Origin: Clostridiales bacterium
GTDB lineage: Bacteria > Bacillota > Clostridia > Christensenellales > Borkfalkiaceae
Length of the DNA stretch: 64,000 bases
Assembly: GCA_015055945.1 (NCBI GenBank)
Contig: SVHH01000001.1
Coordinates: 1-64,000 of the forward strand
Direction: 5' to 3'
The notes beneath the pieces were generated by a model. It had not been told where the DNA came from. It was given only the letters and a program-made list of their open reading frames with translations, and ran no database searches. The translations under genes were made by a program, and so were the position numbers. Of the stretch, positions 25,631-33,894 are shown piece after piece (the stretch's first letter is position 1; every line of letters begins with the position of its first letter).

Positions 25631-25873
25631 TTACTTTGTGGTAAGCACTTTACTGCTAACCCCGTCAATCATCCCGAGTTTACCAGACATACTGTTGATA
25701 ATCTCTTGCGGCGCGTCCATTACTACGCTAATTACGTTTACGTTTTTCTCTTTGTACGGAAGCCCTAATCTACCGATTATGTGCTCCCCAAAGTTGTGAA
25801 GGAGTTCGTTTATGCGCGAAACCGCGTTTTTATCAGATACGATTATAGCAACGACTGCAATCTTAGTTTCCAT
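25631..25873 (-). CDS. TM1266-type iron-only hydrogenase system regulator (ACT-like)
   Basis: An 80-residue protein starting METKIAVVAIIVSD at 25873, with AAGGAG 8 bases upstream. The pattern INELLHNFGEHIIGRLGLPY, NVISVVMDAPQEIINSMSG and MIDGVSSKVL matches the small ACT/NikR-like proteins named after Thermotoga TM1266, which usually sit with hydrogenase maturation genes. The family suggests the organism makes [FeFe]-hydrogenase, but no hydrogenase gene is in this window. Here it heads an operon with thyA and folA, 13 bases apart. Its ligand and DNA target, if any, are not known. Confidence 0.85.
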   Translation of the reverse strand: METKIAVVAIIVSDKNAVSRINELLHNFGEHIIGRLGLPYKEKNVNVISVVMDAPQEIINSMSGKLGMIDGVSSKVLTTK

Positions 25874-25893
25874 AAAAAATCTCCTTAGCATTT

Positions 25894-25922
25894 ATTGTAA
25901 CACATCAAGGTATTTATTGCAA
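25894..25922 (-). promoter_or_regulatory. Sigma-A promoter of the TM1266-thyA-folA operon
   Basis: Minus strand TTGCAA-type box (complement of 25917-25922), 17 bases, TACAAT (complement of 25894-25899), about 20 bases before the first ATG. Confidence 0.7.
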
Positions 25923-25938
25923 TAGAAAAACCAAAAAA

Positions 25939-26640
25939 TTAGCAATAAAATTGCCCTTTTTTTATGGCTAATTTTAGTTTATCAATTGCCTTTTTTTCTA
26001 TGCGCGATATATACGAGCGCGAAATTTTCAAAAACCTTGCAACTTCCCTTTGCGCGTAAGTCTTTTCACCCTTAAGCCCAAACCTTAAAACCAAAACCGT
26101 GTATTCACGCTCGGTCAGTTGTCCTTTAATAAATTGCAAAAATTTTTCGCGCTCTATTCCCTTTTCCACTTGCTCAAAAACAGCGTCTTCCTTTTCGCAT
26201 AATAGGTCCATTAAAGCAAGTTCGTTTCCGTCTTTATCAGAGCCTACGGGGTCGCTTAAATATACGTCGTTTTTGTGCTTTTTATTAGAGCGCAATAGCA
26301 TTAAGATTTCATTCTCTATACAGCGCGCAGTATAAGTTGCAAGATGCGCACCCTTTTCTGGCGAAAAAGTGTTTATTGCCTTTATTAGACCTATACTTCC
26401 CACCGATATTAAATCATCTGTATCCGCCGCGCCCGAATACTTTTTAACCACGTGCGCAACTAGTCGCATATTATGGCTTACAAGTTTATCTTTTGCAGCC
26501 TTATCCCCGTCTTTCATACGGCGTAAACACTCGGCTTCTTCTTCGCTAGATAGCGGCTTCGGAAAAGAACTGCTACCTATAACACTTCCCGCAAAAAAGG
26601 TTATTTTAGCAAAAATAAAGCGTAAAAAATCTAAAAACAT
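25939..26640 (-). CDS. sigK: Sporulation sigma factor K (pro-sigma-K), uninterrupted
   Basis: Late mother-cell sigma factor. The start at 26640 is set by GGAGGT five bases upstream (an earlier ATG lacks one). The 233 residues begin with a hydrophobic pro-sequence (MFLDFLRFIFAKITFFAGSV, about 20 residues) as in pro-sigma-K, which is cleaved in the membrane by SpoIVFB. Then come SSFPKPLSSEEE, region 2 (HNMRLVAHVVKKYSGAADTD; DLISVGSIGLIKAI; ATYTARCIENEI) and region 4 (LTEREYTVLVLRFGL; QREVARFLKISRSYISRIEK). In Bacillus subtilis and some clostridia the gene is split by the skin prophage; here it is continuous. Confidence 0.93.
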   Translation of the reverse strand: MFLDFLRFIFAKITFFAGSVIGSSSFPKPLSSEEEAECLRRMKDGDKAAKDKLVSHNMRLVAHVVKKYSGAADTDDLISVGSIGLIKAINTFSPEKGAHLATYTARCIENEILMLLRSNKKHKNDVYLSDPVGSDKDGNELALMDLLCEKEDAVFEQVEKGIEREKFLQFIKGQLTEREYTVLVLRFGLKGEKTYAQREVARFLKISRSYISRIEKKAIDKLKLAIKKGQFYC

Positions 26641-26729
26641 ATTAACCTCCAACTTTGTTTTGTTATAATTACGCTTGTTTTTTTATATAAATTCTTTTTT
26701 GCAAGTCCAAAAAAAGTGTCATAACGCGC

Positions 26730-26757
26730 TTGACTTATCCGCTTTTTGTGTTACACT
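26730..26757 (+). promoter_or_regulatory. Candidate sigma-A promoter of the membrane protein gene
   Basis: TTGACT (26730-26735), 16 bases, TACACT (26752-26757). The transcript would have a leader of about 145 nt. Confidence 0.5.
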
Positions 26758-26799
26758 TCTTTTTGGCGTTTGGAAAAAATTTTTGGGAGGAGAAAAAGT

Positions 26800-26877
26800 A
26801 TTAAGGCTTATTATTATTTACGCTTTATTTCGTTTTACGAAAGGCTGAAGTCAATCACCAAAATAGAGAAGAATTAA
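26800..26877 (+). other. Possible 25-residue leader peptide with AUU start
   Basis: GGGAGGAG (26785-26792) is a near-perfect ribosome binding site with no ATG, GTG or TTG at the right distance. Nine bases further an ATT opens a 25-codon frame ending in TAA at 26875-26877, encoding a Tyr- and Lys-rich peptide (KAYYYLRFISFYERLK...). AUU starts are rare. This may be a leader peptide or chance. Confidence 0.2.
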
Positions 26878-26908
26878 ACTTTTCCTTCTCCCTGTTAACA
26901 GGTGAAAT

Positions 26909-27445
26909 ATGGACTTCGTAATTATTAAAGATTTTTTGTTATCATACAGTTTACCCACCGTCATAATTGCCCTTTCAGTTTCAGCGGCAAATATGATTTT
27001 AAGCGCGTTTTTGCAAGATAAATTCACTAAAGAATTAAAAGGATATTTTCCCTTTTTCGTTTCTATCTTAGTATATTTAGTATACGACGCTGTAACTTTA
27101 GGCGAAATTATCGTGCGAGAAGAAGCACTTTATGCTGGTGTTATAAGCGGATCTTTTTCCGCGCTAATATGTTCGGCGGCAAATAAACTTGCACGCGGGC
27201 AGTCAATCGGGTTTACACCCACCACCTTTTTAATTGAAGGGTTGCTTAAAAATTATATCGATAAGGATAAAGTAACTAAAACGGCGCTCACTTTGGATAA
27301 CCTTATAGCCCAAAACAACGACGACGATGAAACTTTGATTATAAAGGTTGTTGAACAATTAAAACTTTGTTCTTCCGCCCCCGATAGCGAAATAACTAAG
27401 GTTGCTTACCTGATTATAGAAACTGTAAAATCATTAAATCAATAA
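26909..27445 (+). CDS. Membrane protein of unknown function
   Basis: A 178-residue protein with three hydrophobic segments in its first half (about 14-35, 45-62 and 75-95) and a soluble acidic C-terminal half (about 105-178) with helices rich in Leu, Ile and Thr. A conserved-looking ARGQSIGFTPTTFLIEGLLK follows the last membrane helix. I do not recognise a family. Ribosome binding site AGGTGA 6 bases before the ATG. Single gene with its own promoter and a strong terminator, divergent from sigK; no functional link is shown. Confidence 0.7.
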   Translation: MDFVIIKDFLLSYSLPTVIIALSVSAANMILSAFLQDKFTKELKGYFPFFVSILVYLVYDAVTLGEIIVREEALYAGVISGSFSALICSAANKLARGQSIGFTPTTFLIEGLLKNYIDKDKVTKTALTLDNLIAQNNDDDETLIIKVVEQLKLCSSAPDSEITKVAYLIIETVKSLNQ

Positions 27446-27446
27446 G

Positions 27447-27487
27447 CAAAAAACACCCGCACACAAGGTTGCGGGTGTTTTTATTTT
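27447..27487. terminator. Terminator between the membrane protein gene and pfp (convergent)
   Basis: ACACCCGCA...TGCGGGTGT stem with an 8-base loop, A-run before and T-run after; works in both directions. Confidence 0.9.
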
Positions 27488-27497
27488 TTAATTAAAA

Positions 27498-28742
27498 TTA
27501 TTTAACTAAAACTTTCTTTAATCTTGCAAATCTAGGAAGTCCGTCTTCTTTAGGAAGTTCGGTTTCACCTTGGATAAGCGGAAGTGCGTAAGCGATGAAT
27601 TCGTCTGAAATGTTAGTACCGTTATCGGTAATCCATTCGAGCGGTACGGTCTTTTCAGTGTTTGCAGCAAGTTCTAAGGGAAGAAGTTTATATTCACATT
27701 CGTACTTATCCCCTTCTTTTCTTGCGTAACATATCATCTTATCGGTTTCACCGTTAACAGCAGCCTTAACTGCTTCCTTACCAGCGCCGAAAGTTTCTTC
27801 AATATCGGTTGCACTTGCACAGTGTGCAGCACATCTTTGCATTAAAGAGAGTTCGATTGCTCTAACCTTAGAGCCGGTTTCAGCCTTAATAATGTTAGAA
27901 AGGGTTGCAGCAACGCCACCGAGTTGAGCGTGTCCAAAACTATCGCGCGCGCCTGCTTGACCTAATGCTTCGCATACGAGTACGCCGTCAGCGTTCTTGA
28001 TACCTTCTGATACAACTGCGATACACTTGTTGTTGTTCTTTGCCATAACGCTTTTAACATCTGCAACGAACTTATTAACGTCAAAAGCAATTTCAGGGAG
28101 ATAGATAAGGTCAGCACCTAAACCCTTAAGGTTAGCAAGTTTTGCAGCGGCGGTAAGCCAACCAGCGTTTCTACCCATAACTTCGATAACGCAAATCATC
28201 GGGGTATCGTAAACCTTAGCGTCAAGGTTGATTTCCATAATAGAAGTTGCAATATACTTTGCAGCAGATGCAAAGCCTGGGCAGTGGTCAGTTCCGTAAA
28301 GGTCGTTATCGATGGTCTTGGGAACGCCGATAACGTTTATTTCATAACCTGATTTTGCCATATACTTACTGATTTTATTGCAAGTATCCATACTGTCATT
28401 ACCACCGTTATAGAAGAAGTAACGAACGTTATATTTTTTGAACACTTCTAAAAGTCTCTTATAATCAGTATCGTCAACAGATGCGTCTTTAAGTTTATAT
28501 CTTACAGAGCCGAGTGCAGATGACGGAGTGTATTTTAAGAGTTCTAATTCTTTAATGTCTTCTTTAGAAATATCGTAGAATTCTTCATTCAAAATACCCC
28601 TAATACCGTGTGCAGCACCGTAAACTTCGGTAATCATTTCAGAGTTTAAACCTTCAATGAATACACCAGCAGCACTTGCATTGATAACTGAAGTAGGTCC
28701 ACCAGATTGCGCGAACATTAACGCGCCTTTTAATCCTTTCAT
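27498..28742 (-). CDS. pfp: PPi-dependent 6-phosphofructokinase
   Basis: Reversibly phosphorylates fructose-6-phosphate with pyrophosphate instead of ATP. The 414-residue protein has the phosphofructokinase fold (FAQSGGPTSVINASAAGV; VIGVPKTIDNDLYGTDHCPG; VIEVMGRNAGWLT). Two diagnostic positions show PPi use: the phosphate-loop reads GGNDSMD, with Asp where ATP enzymes have Gly, and PKTIDND has Lys where ATP enzymes have Gly or Ala. Length exceeds the ATP enzyme (320) through insertions typical of the family. It lies downstream of pfkA, separated by 551 bases of repeats, so it is probably transcribed separately. Confidence 0.9.
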   Translation of the reverse strand: MKGLKGALMFAQSGGPTSVINASAAGVFIEGLNSEMITEVYGAAHGIRGILNEEFYDISKEDIKELELLKYTPSSALGSVRYKLKDASVDDTDYKRLLEVFKKYNVRYFFYNGGNDSMDTCNKISKYMAKSGYEINVIGVPKTIDNDLYGTDHCPGFASAAKYIATSIMEINLDAKVYDTPMICVIEVMGRNAGWLTAAAKLANLKGLGADLIYLPEIAFDVNKFVADVKSVMAKNNNKCIAVVSEGIKNADGVLVCEALGQAGARDSFGHAQLGGVAATLSNIIKAETGSKVRAIELSLMQRCAAHCASATDIEETFGAGKEAVKAAVNGETDKMICYARKEGDKYECEYKLLPLELAANTEKTVPLEWITDNGTNISDEFIAYALPLIQGETELPKEDGLPRFARLKKVLVK

Positions 28743-28884
28743 TTTGTTTTCTCCTTGTATATATGAAATTATAATTTTTTCTAAGTGTTTTACTTAAATT
28801 CTTAAGCAATTATGTTAGACATAAACGCCCCAAAAACAATTAGTAATTGCTTTATTTTTTAATTAAAATGTTTAATATCAATTT

Positions 28885-28949
28885 TAAGAGTGAAAAAGCA
28901 AGTTAGTCATTCCCTATTTAAGGGGTTAGAAGCAAGTTAGACAAGGCTC
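28885..28949 (-). repeat. 65-bp direct repeat, copy A
   Basis: Matches 29011-29075 at 61 of 65 positions; it contains TTTAAGGGGTTAGAA and CAAGTTAGACAAGGCTC, the left end of the nested-palindrome element, but the right half is missing, so it looks like a truncated copy. Confidence 0.85.
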
Positions 28950-29010
28950 AATTCCCTTTAACTATACTTTAAGACATTGTTATTAAATGTTTGTTCATCT
29001 AAACTCGCTT

Positions 29011-29075
29011 TAAGAGTGAAGAAGCAAGTCAGTAATTCCCTATTTAAGGGGTTAGAAACAAGTTAGACAAGGCTC
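29011..29075 (-). repeat. 65-bp direct repeat, copy B
   Basis: Near-identical partner of 28885-28949 (4 differences). It runs into the complete element 29043-29168. A related unit, beginning TAAGAGTGAAGAAACAAG, is found at 39732, next to the pnp copy. Confidence 0.85.
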
Positions 29076-29168
29076 GCGACGCGTTTTGGGTGAGATTAAC
29101 CTTTTTGGTTATCGAAATCAAAACGCAAAGCAGTAACGCAGTATTGCGCCGTAGATATGGCTTATAAC
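29043..29168 (-). repeat. Nested-palindrome element, copy 2
   Basis: Contains a GCGTTTTG/CAAAACGC stem (29081-29088 / 29119-29126) capped by AACC-TTTTT-GGTT, and the conserved right end AAAGCAGTAACGC...GCCGTAGATATGGCTTA. In transcription order it follows copy 3 directly. Confidence 0.75.
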
Positions 29169-29171
29169 TTG

Positions 29172-29299
29172 CTTTAAGGGTTTAGATACAAGTGTGGCTA
29201 GGCTCGACTGCGCAAAAAGATGAGATAGAACGTCTGTTCATCGAAGTTTTTTGCGCAAGGCAGTTAACGACGCCACACGCCGTAGATAAGCCCTTAAAG
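29172..29299 (-). repeat. Nested-palindrome 3'-UTR element, copy 3 (contains the pfkA stop codon)
   Basis: Four nested stems: CTTTAAGGG/CCCTTAAAG (29172-29180 / 29291-29299), GTGTGGC/GCCACAC (29192-29198 / 29272-29278), TGCGCAAAAA/TTTTTGCGCA (29209-29218 / 29248-29257) and GATGA/TCATC (29219-29223 / 29238-29242). The pfkA stop codon (29294-29296) lies inside the outer stem. Confidence 0.8.
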
Positions 29300-30256
29300 G
29301 TTTAAGATGTGGGCAATATCATAAAGTCTCTTATCAAATCTTGAAGGTGCTTTTGCAACTTCTTCGTATGAAACGGTTATAACTTTATTATCGCGAATAC
29401 CGATAGCGCAACTATCAGCGTCTTGCATTAAAAGTTCAACGGCTTTATAACCAAAACGAGCGGCTAAAACACGGTCGAACATTTGGGGTGAGCCGCCGCG
29501 TTGGATGTGCCCAAACTTTGTAACTTTAACGCCAGCGCCGCTCTTTTGTTCAATGATTTTTGCAATTTCATCAGCATCCCCTGCACCTTCAGCCAAAATC
29601 AAAAGGTTTGAAGTTTTACCACGCAAGTAACTCTTCTTTATTGATGCTGAAATTTTATCAAGGTCGTAAGGAATTTCAGGAACGAGCACGTATTCCGCAC
29701 CGCCAGCCACGCCAGCATAGAGCGCAATGTCACCACAGTTTCTACCCATAACTTCAAGTAGTCCTACTCTATCGTGAGAGTGGAATGTATCACGAAGGTT
29801 ATTGATTGCCCATAAAACAGTGTTTACAGAAGTATCAAAGCCAACGGTATAGTCGGTGTAAGCAAGGTCGTTATCAATAGTTGCGGGTATACCCATTACT
29901 TTAATGCCGAATTTTTCAGAAAGGTCTTTAGCACCGCGGAGCGTACCGTCCCCACCGATTACAACTAAGCCTTCAATTCCGTAAGCAGAAAGGGCTTCCG
30001 CAGCCATTTTTAAGCCTTCTTCATCCTTAAATTCCGGGCATCTTGCGGTGTTCAAGAAAGTGCCGCCCTTGTGAATAATACCTGAAACTGAACGAGTGTT
30101 AAGACGGGTAAGTTCGCCCTTAATTAACCCAGCGTACCCCCTATTAACCCCGTAAATATCCATTTTATAATTAAGTGCCGTACGAACAACCGCTCTAATA
30201 CAAGCGTTCATGCCAGGAGCGTCGCCACCACTTGTTAAAACTGCTATTCTATCCAT
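29294..30256 (-). CDS. pfkA: ATP-dependent 6-phosphofructokinase
   Basis: Key glycolytic step, phosphorylating fructose-6-phosphate with ATP. The 320-residue protein is the standard bacterial size and has VLTSGGDAPGMNACIRAVVR, VVIGGDGTLRGA (Gly at the ATP-type position), IPATIDNDLAYTDYTVGFDT with catalytic Asp, and GHIQRGGSPQMFDRVLA. Together with the neighbouring PPi enzyme the cell carries both donors. It has its own promoter downstream of dnaE, and its stop codon is part of a repeat stem, so its mRNA ends in a strong structure. Confidence 0.96.
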   Translation of the reverse strand: MDRIAVLTSGGDAPGMNACIRAVVRTALNYKMDIYGVNRGYAGLIKGELTRLNTRSVSGIIHKGGTFLNTARCPEFKDEEGLKMAAEALSAYGIEGLVVIGGDGTLRGAKDLSEKFGIKVMGIPATIDNDLAYTDYTVGFDTSVNTVLWAINNLRDTFHSHDRVGLLEVMGRNCGDIALYAGVAGGAEYVLVPEIPYDLDKISASIKKSYLRGKTSNLLILAEGAGDADEIAKIIEQKSGAGVKVTKFGHIQRGGSPQMFDRVLAARFGYKAVELLMQDADSCAIGIRDNKVITVSYEEVAKAPSRFDKRLYDIAHILNL

Positions 30257-30296
30257 CCGTTTTCTCCTATAATCGCGTTTAACCGTATTGTAAAAT

Positions 30297-30325
30297 ATTT
30301 TAGCATATTAGCGTAATTTTGACAA
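30297..30325 (-). promoter_or_regulatory. Sigma-A promoter of pfkA
   Basis: Minus strand TTGTCA (complement of 30320-30325), 17 bases, TAAAAT (complement of 30297-30302); about 35-nt leader with AGGAG. Confidence 0.72.
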
Positions 30326-30361
30326 ATTTATAACGCGAGTTTTTTACTTTTTTGTAATTTT

Positions 30362-33300
30362 TTATTGTTTCTTTTTAAAGAATATTATATCACTATCAGC
30401 AATATAGTTCTTAAGTTCACTGATAAGCCCTTCACAGCGACGAACTGAACAATGCGCATTGTACTTTTTACCGCCCATTGCTATTATTACAGGAATATTA
30501 CCTTCATAACTTGACAAAACGTCTAAGATGTCATCAAGTTTATCTTTTTTATCATCGGGGATGATAACGCCCATAAATTCTTGTTCAGCAGCAGGCTGCT
30601 CGTCTTCTTTAATCTCAAGCGCGGTGATTTGTTCAGCAATAATTTGCGGAGTGCCGTCTTTAAGTTGAAGTTTACCAGTTATTTTAACAACGCTTTCTTC
30701 ATTTAAAACGTCGCGCGCCTTATCGTAAACTTTGGGGAATACGATAATTTCAATCTGCCCGTAAAGGTCTTCAACCTTTATAAACGCCATATTTTGACCG
30801 CTCTTTGTTGCAAGACGCTTAAATTCGGAAATAATACCGCCCATTACCACGCGTTCGTCTTCCTTAAAGTCGGTGTAATGCTTATTGCCTTCTTCGTCTT
30901 CTTCATAAAAAGAAAGAACGTTTGTATTAAACGAAAACTTATCGAATTGTTCTCTATAATCGGCAAGTGGGTGTCCTGAAAGGTAAATGCCAAGCACAGT
31001 CTTTTCTAAGGTAAGTTTTTCTTTTGAAGAATATTCACTCATCTTAGGATATTCAATTTCTAAGCCTTCATCCTCATCCAAAATAGTGCCGAAAAGGCTT
31101 ATTTGTATATCGTTTTTCTTCTTGTTTGCGGCGGAAACTCTGTCCATATAATCGCCGAACACAGCCATTAAAGTTCTTCTGTTTACGCCGAAGTTATCAA
31201 ATGCGCCCGCAAGGATTAAACTTTCTACTAAACGCTTGTTTATGCCGAGCGCAGTAGTGCGGTTGATGAAATCTTCAAACGACTTAAAATCACCGTTTTT
31301 ATCTCTTTCGTCAACGATTAAGTTTATTACGCCAAGCCCTACGTTTTTAAGCCCTACTAAACCAAAACGCATACCGCCGTTTTCACAAGCAAAGTACGCC
31401 TTACTCTTGTTTACGTCAGGCGGGAATACTTCTATCCCCTTACCTTTAATATAGGTTAAGTATTTAGATAATTCTTCGATTTTATCTATTCTGTTGTTTA
31501 AGAGTGAACAGAAAAATTGTACTGGGTAATAGCGTTTAAGGTATGCAGTTTGGTATGCTAAAACTGCGTAAGCCGCTGCGTGCGACTTGTTGAACGCGTA
31601 TCTAGCAAACGGTTTCATATTATCGTAAATTCTAATAGCAACTTCTTCGGGCACGCCCCTTTTAATAGCACCGTCAACGGGCATACCAGTATTTTCGTTT
31701 ATACCGCCGTATACGAAGATGCTCTTTTGTTGTTCCATAATCTCGACTTTCTTTTTACCCATCGCCTTTCTAACGACGTCCGCGTGCCCAAGTGTAAAGC
31801 CGCCAAGGTTTTGACAAATTTGCATAACTTGTTCTTGGTAAACCAAAACGCCGTAACTGTTTTTCAAAATAGGTTCAAGCAAGGGGTGGTCGTAAGTAAC
31901 CTTTTCGGGATTATGCTTGTTTTCTATATATTGCGGAATAGAATCCATAGGACCTGGACGATATAAGGATATCCCCGCTATAATATCTTCGAAATTAGAC
32001 GGTTTAAGGTTATTCATAAATCGTTTCATTCCGGGACTTTCTAACTGGAACACGCCGTCGGTTTCGCCCGCGCCGATTAAGTCGTAAGTCTCTTTATCTT
32101 CATAACCCAATTCGTGGAAATCTAGGTGTTTTCCAAAGTCTTGTTCTACGTATTTGCAAGCAAGTTGCACGTCGGTAAGTGTTCGGAGTCCAAGGAAGTC
32201 CATCTTCAACATACCGAGCGCTTCAACTTCTATCATATCGAACTGGGTAGTAACGTCGTCGCCGTTTCGCTGCAAGGGAACGTTGTCCATTATAGGCTTT
32301 TCACAAATAACAACGCCCGCAGCGTGCATACCCGTTTGGCGCGGCAAGTCTTCTACGCGGATTGCCATATCAACGACCTTACGAACGGTTTCATCCTGCT
32401 CGTACATCTCAATAAGTTCTTTTACGCCTACGTCTTCGCCGTCCTTGGTCTTTTTGAACCCAAAATTTTGTTCGATATTATACTTTGCGTCCATAAGTTT
32501 GGTAACCTTGTCCGTTTCAGCATAAGGAACTCTATAAACTCTACCAACGTCTTTTATAGCGAGTTTTGCGGCAAGCGTGCCAAAGGTTACGATTTGCGCA
32601 ACCTTATCCAAGCCGTATTTATTTCTTACGTATTCAACTACTTCGCCGCGGCGAGCATCGGATATATCTACGTCAAAGTCAGGCATACTTACGCGTTCGC
32701 GGTTCAAAAATCTTTCAAAAATCAAGTTATAACGCAAGGGTTCAACGTCGGTTATTCCCACTGAATAAGCAACGATACTGCCTACGCCAGAGCCACGCCC
32801 CGCACCTACTGGGATATCAACGCTTCTTGCATAATTGATAAAGTCCCAAACGATAAGGTAATAGTCGCAAAAACCCATTGAACTAATTACGTCAAACTCG
32901 TAATCAAATCTATCTTGAATTTCTTTTGTGATAACTGGATAACGCTTCTTCAAACCTTCCGTTGCAAGTTTAAGAAGGTATTCTTTTGAAGTGCTTCCAT
33001 CATCGGGTGTGTACTTAGGAATTAAAGACATATCCTTAATAGGATCGCCTTTTGGTGTAAGGTCAAATACTTCTTCAGTAACCTTGTTTGCAATTTTAAC
33101 GGTGTTTTCAAGCGCTTCGGGAATATGCGCAAATAAAGCCGACATTTCTTCGGGCGTTTTAAGGTATGACTGGTCGCTTTCCATCTTTAACCTTGTAGGG
33201 TCGTCAATGGTGGTTTTCATACTAATGCACATTAAAACGTCTTGCATTTCCGCATCTGCACGCTCTAAATAATGCACGTCGTTAGTGGCTACTAACGGAA

Positions 33301-33883
33301 CATCAATTTCTTTAGAAAGTTTAATTAAAAGCGGGTTTATTTTCTTTTGTTCTAATAAGCCGTGGTCTTGGATTTCTAAGTAAAAATCTTCGCCGTAAAC
33401 GCTTTTAAGGTATAGCGCGGTTTCTTTTGCACCGTCATAATCACCTTCTAAAAGGCGCTTTGCAACTCTACCAGCAAGGCATGCGGATAAGCATACTAAA
33501 CCTTCACTATACTTAGCAAGCGTTTTATAGTCTATACGCGGTTTATAGTGAAAACCGTCAACGTACGCAATAGAGTCAAGTTTAATTAAGTTTTTATAAC
33601 CCTTTTTATTTTTACAAAGCAAAATTAAGTGGTCAAAGTTTTGTTTGCCAGTTTTTTCAAGATAATCGTCGCAAACGTATAATTCGCAACCGATAATGCT
33701 CTTTATGCCCGCTTTTTTTGCTTCTTGCGCAAAATATAGAGTACCGAACATATTACCGTGGTCGGTTATTGCTACGGTATCCATACCCTTTTCCTTTACG
33801 CTTTTAAAAATCTTATCTATACGGGTTGCACCGTCTAATAAACTATATTCTGTGTGTAAATGTAGATGTACGAAATCTGCCAT
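30362..33883 (-). CDS. dnaE: DNA polymerase III alpha subunit (DnaE)
   Basis: Replicative or lagging-strand/error-prone polymerase of the C family. The 1173-residue protein starts with the PHP domain (FVHLHLHTEYSLLDGATRI, about 1-270), followed by the polymerase core with PVGAGRGSGVGSIVAYSVGI and the catalytic aspartates in SMPDFDVDISDARR, the thumb/fingers region, a helix-hairpin-helix region, and a C-terminal OB fold (about 1000-1080). No proofreading exonuclease insert is present, so this is DnaE rather than PolC. It is the last gene of a murB-PHP-whiA-dnaE string; 11 bases separate it from whiA. Confidence 0.97.
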   Translation of the reverse strand: MADFVHLHLHTEYSLLDGATRIDKIFKSVKEKGMDTVAITDHGNMFGTLYFAQEAKKAGIKSIIGCELYVCDDYLEKTGKQNFDHLILLCKNKKGYKNLIKLDSIAYVDGFHYKPRIDYKTLAKYSEGLVCLSACLAGRVAKRLLEGDYDGAKETALYLKSVYGEDFYLEIQDHGLLEQKKINPLLIKLSKEIDVPLVATNDVHYLERADAEMQDVLMCISMKTTIDDPTRLKMESDQSYLKTPEEMSALFAHIPEALENTVKIANKVTEEVFDLTPKGDPIKDMSLIPKYTPDDGSTSKEYLLKLATEGLKKRYPVITKEIQDRFDYEFDVISSMGFCDYYLIVWDFINYARSVDIPVGAGRGSGVGSIVAYSVGITDVEPLRYNLIFERFLNRERVSMPDFDVDISDARRGEVVEYVRNKYGLDKVAQIVTFGTLAAKLAIKDVGRVYRVPYAETDKVTKLMDAKYNIEQNFGFKKTKDGEDVGVKELIEMYEQDETVRKVVDMAIRVEDLPRQTGMHAAGVVICEKPIMDNVPLQRNGDDVTTQFDMIEVEALGMLKMDFLGLRTLTDVQLACKYVEQDFGKHLDFHELGYEDKETYDLIGAGETDGVFQLESPGMKRFMNNLKPSNFEDIIAGISLYRPGPMDSIPQYIENKHNPEKVTYDHPLLEPILKNSYGVLVYQEQVMQICQNLGGFTLGHADVVRKAMGKKKVEIMEQQKSIFVYGGINENTGMPVDGAIKRGVPEEVAIRIYDNMKPFARYAFNKSHAAAYAVLAYQTAYLKRYYPVQFFCSLLNNRIDKIEELSKYLTYIKGKGIEVFPPDVNKSKAYFACENGGMRFGLVGLKNVGLGVINLIVDERDKNGDFKSFEDFINRTTALGINKRLVESLILAGAFDNFGVNRRTLMAVFGDYMDRVSAANKKKNDIQISLFGTILDEDEGLEIEYPKMSEYSSKEKLTLEKTVLGIYLSGHPLADYREQFDKFSFNTNVLSFYEEDEEGNKHYTDFKEDERVVMGGIISEFKRLATKSGQNMAFIKVEDLYGQIEIIVFPKVYDKARDVLNEESVVKITGKLQLKDGTPQIIAEQITALEIKEDEQPAAEQEFMGVIIPDDKKDKLDDILDVLSSYEGNIPVIIAMGGKKYNAHCSVRRCEGLISELKNYIADSDIIFFKKKQ

Positions 33884-33894
33884 CTTATTCCCCT

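Larger units (their letters stand above)
26641..26908. other. Divergent intergenic region between sigK and a membrane protein gene
   Basis: Carries a plus-strand promoter (26730-26757), an orphan strong ribosome binding site (26785-26792) and a GAGAAG/CTTCTC hairpin near 26869-26893. I see no clear sporulation promoter for sigK. Confidence 0.5.
28743..29293 (-). repeat. Repeat-filled intergenic region between pfkA and pfp
   Basis: 551 bases without a gene. From pfkA downwards it holds two nested-palindrome elements (29172-29299 and 29043-29168) and two 65-base direct repeats (29011-29075 and 28885-28949). The rest (28743-28884) is AT-rich and probably contains the pfp promoter, of which I see only a TATAAT near 28770. 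Confidence 0.8.

Noticed and set aside
25939..26640. Skin-type element inside sigK
   Set aside because: The gene reads through without interruption from pro-sequence to region 4.
28743..29293. CRISPR array between pfp and pfkA
   Set aside because: Repeats are few, long, irregular and palindromic, with no uniform spacers and no cas genes.
32126..32764. Plus-strand 212-residue frame opposite dnaE
   Set aside because: Lies wholly inside a certain gene on the other strand, composition typical of antisense frames, no start signal.
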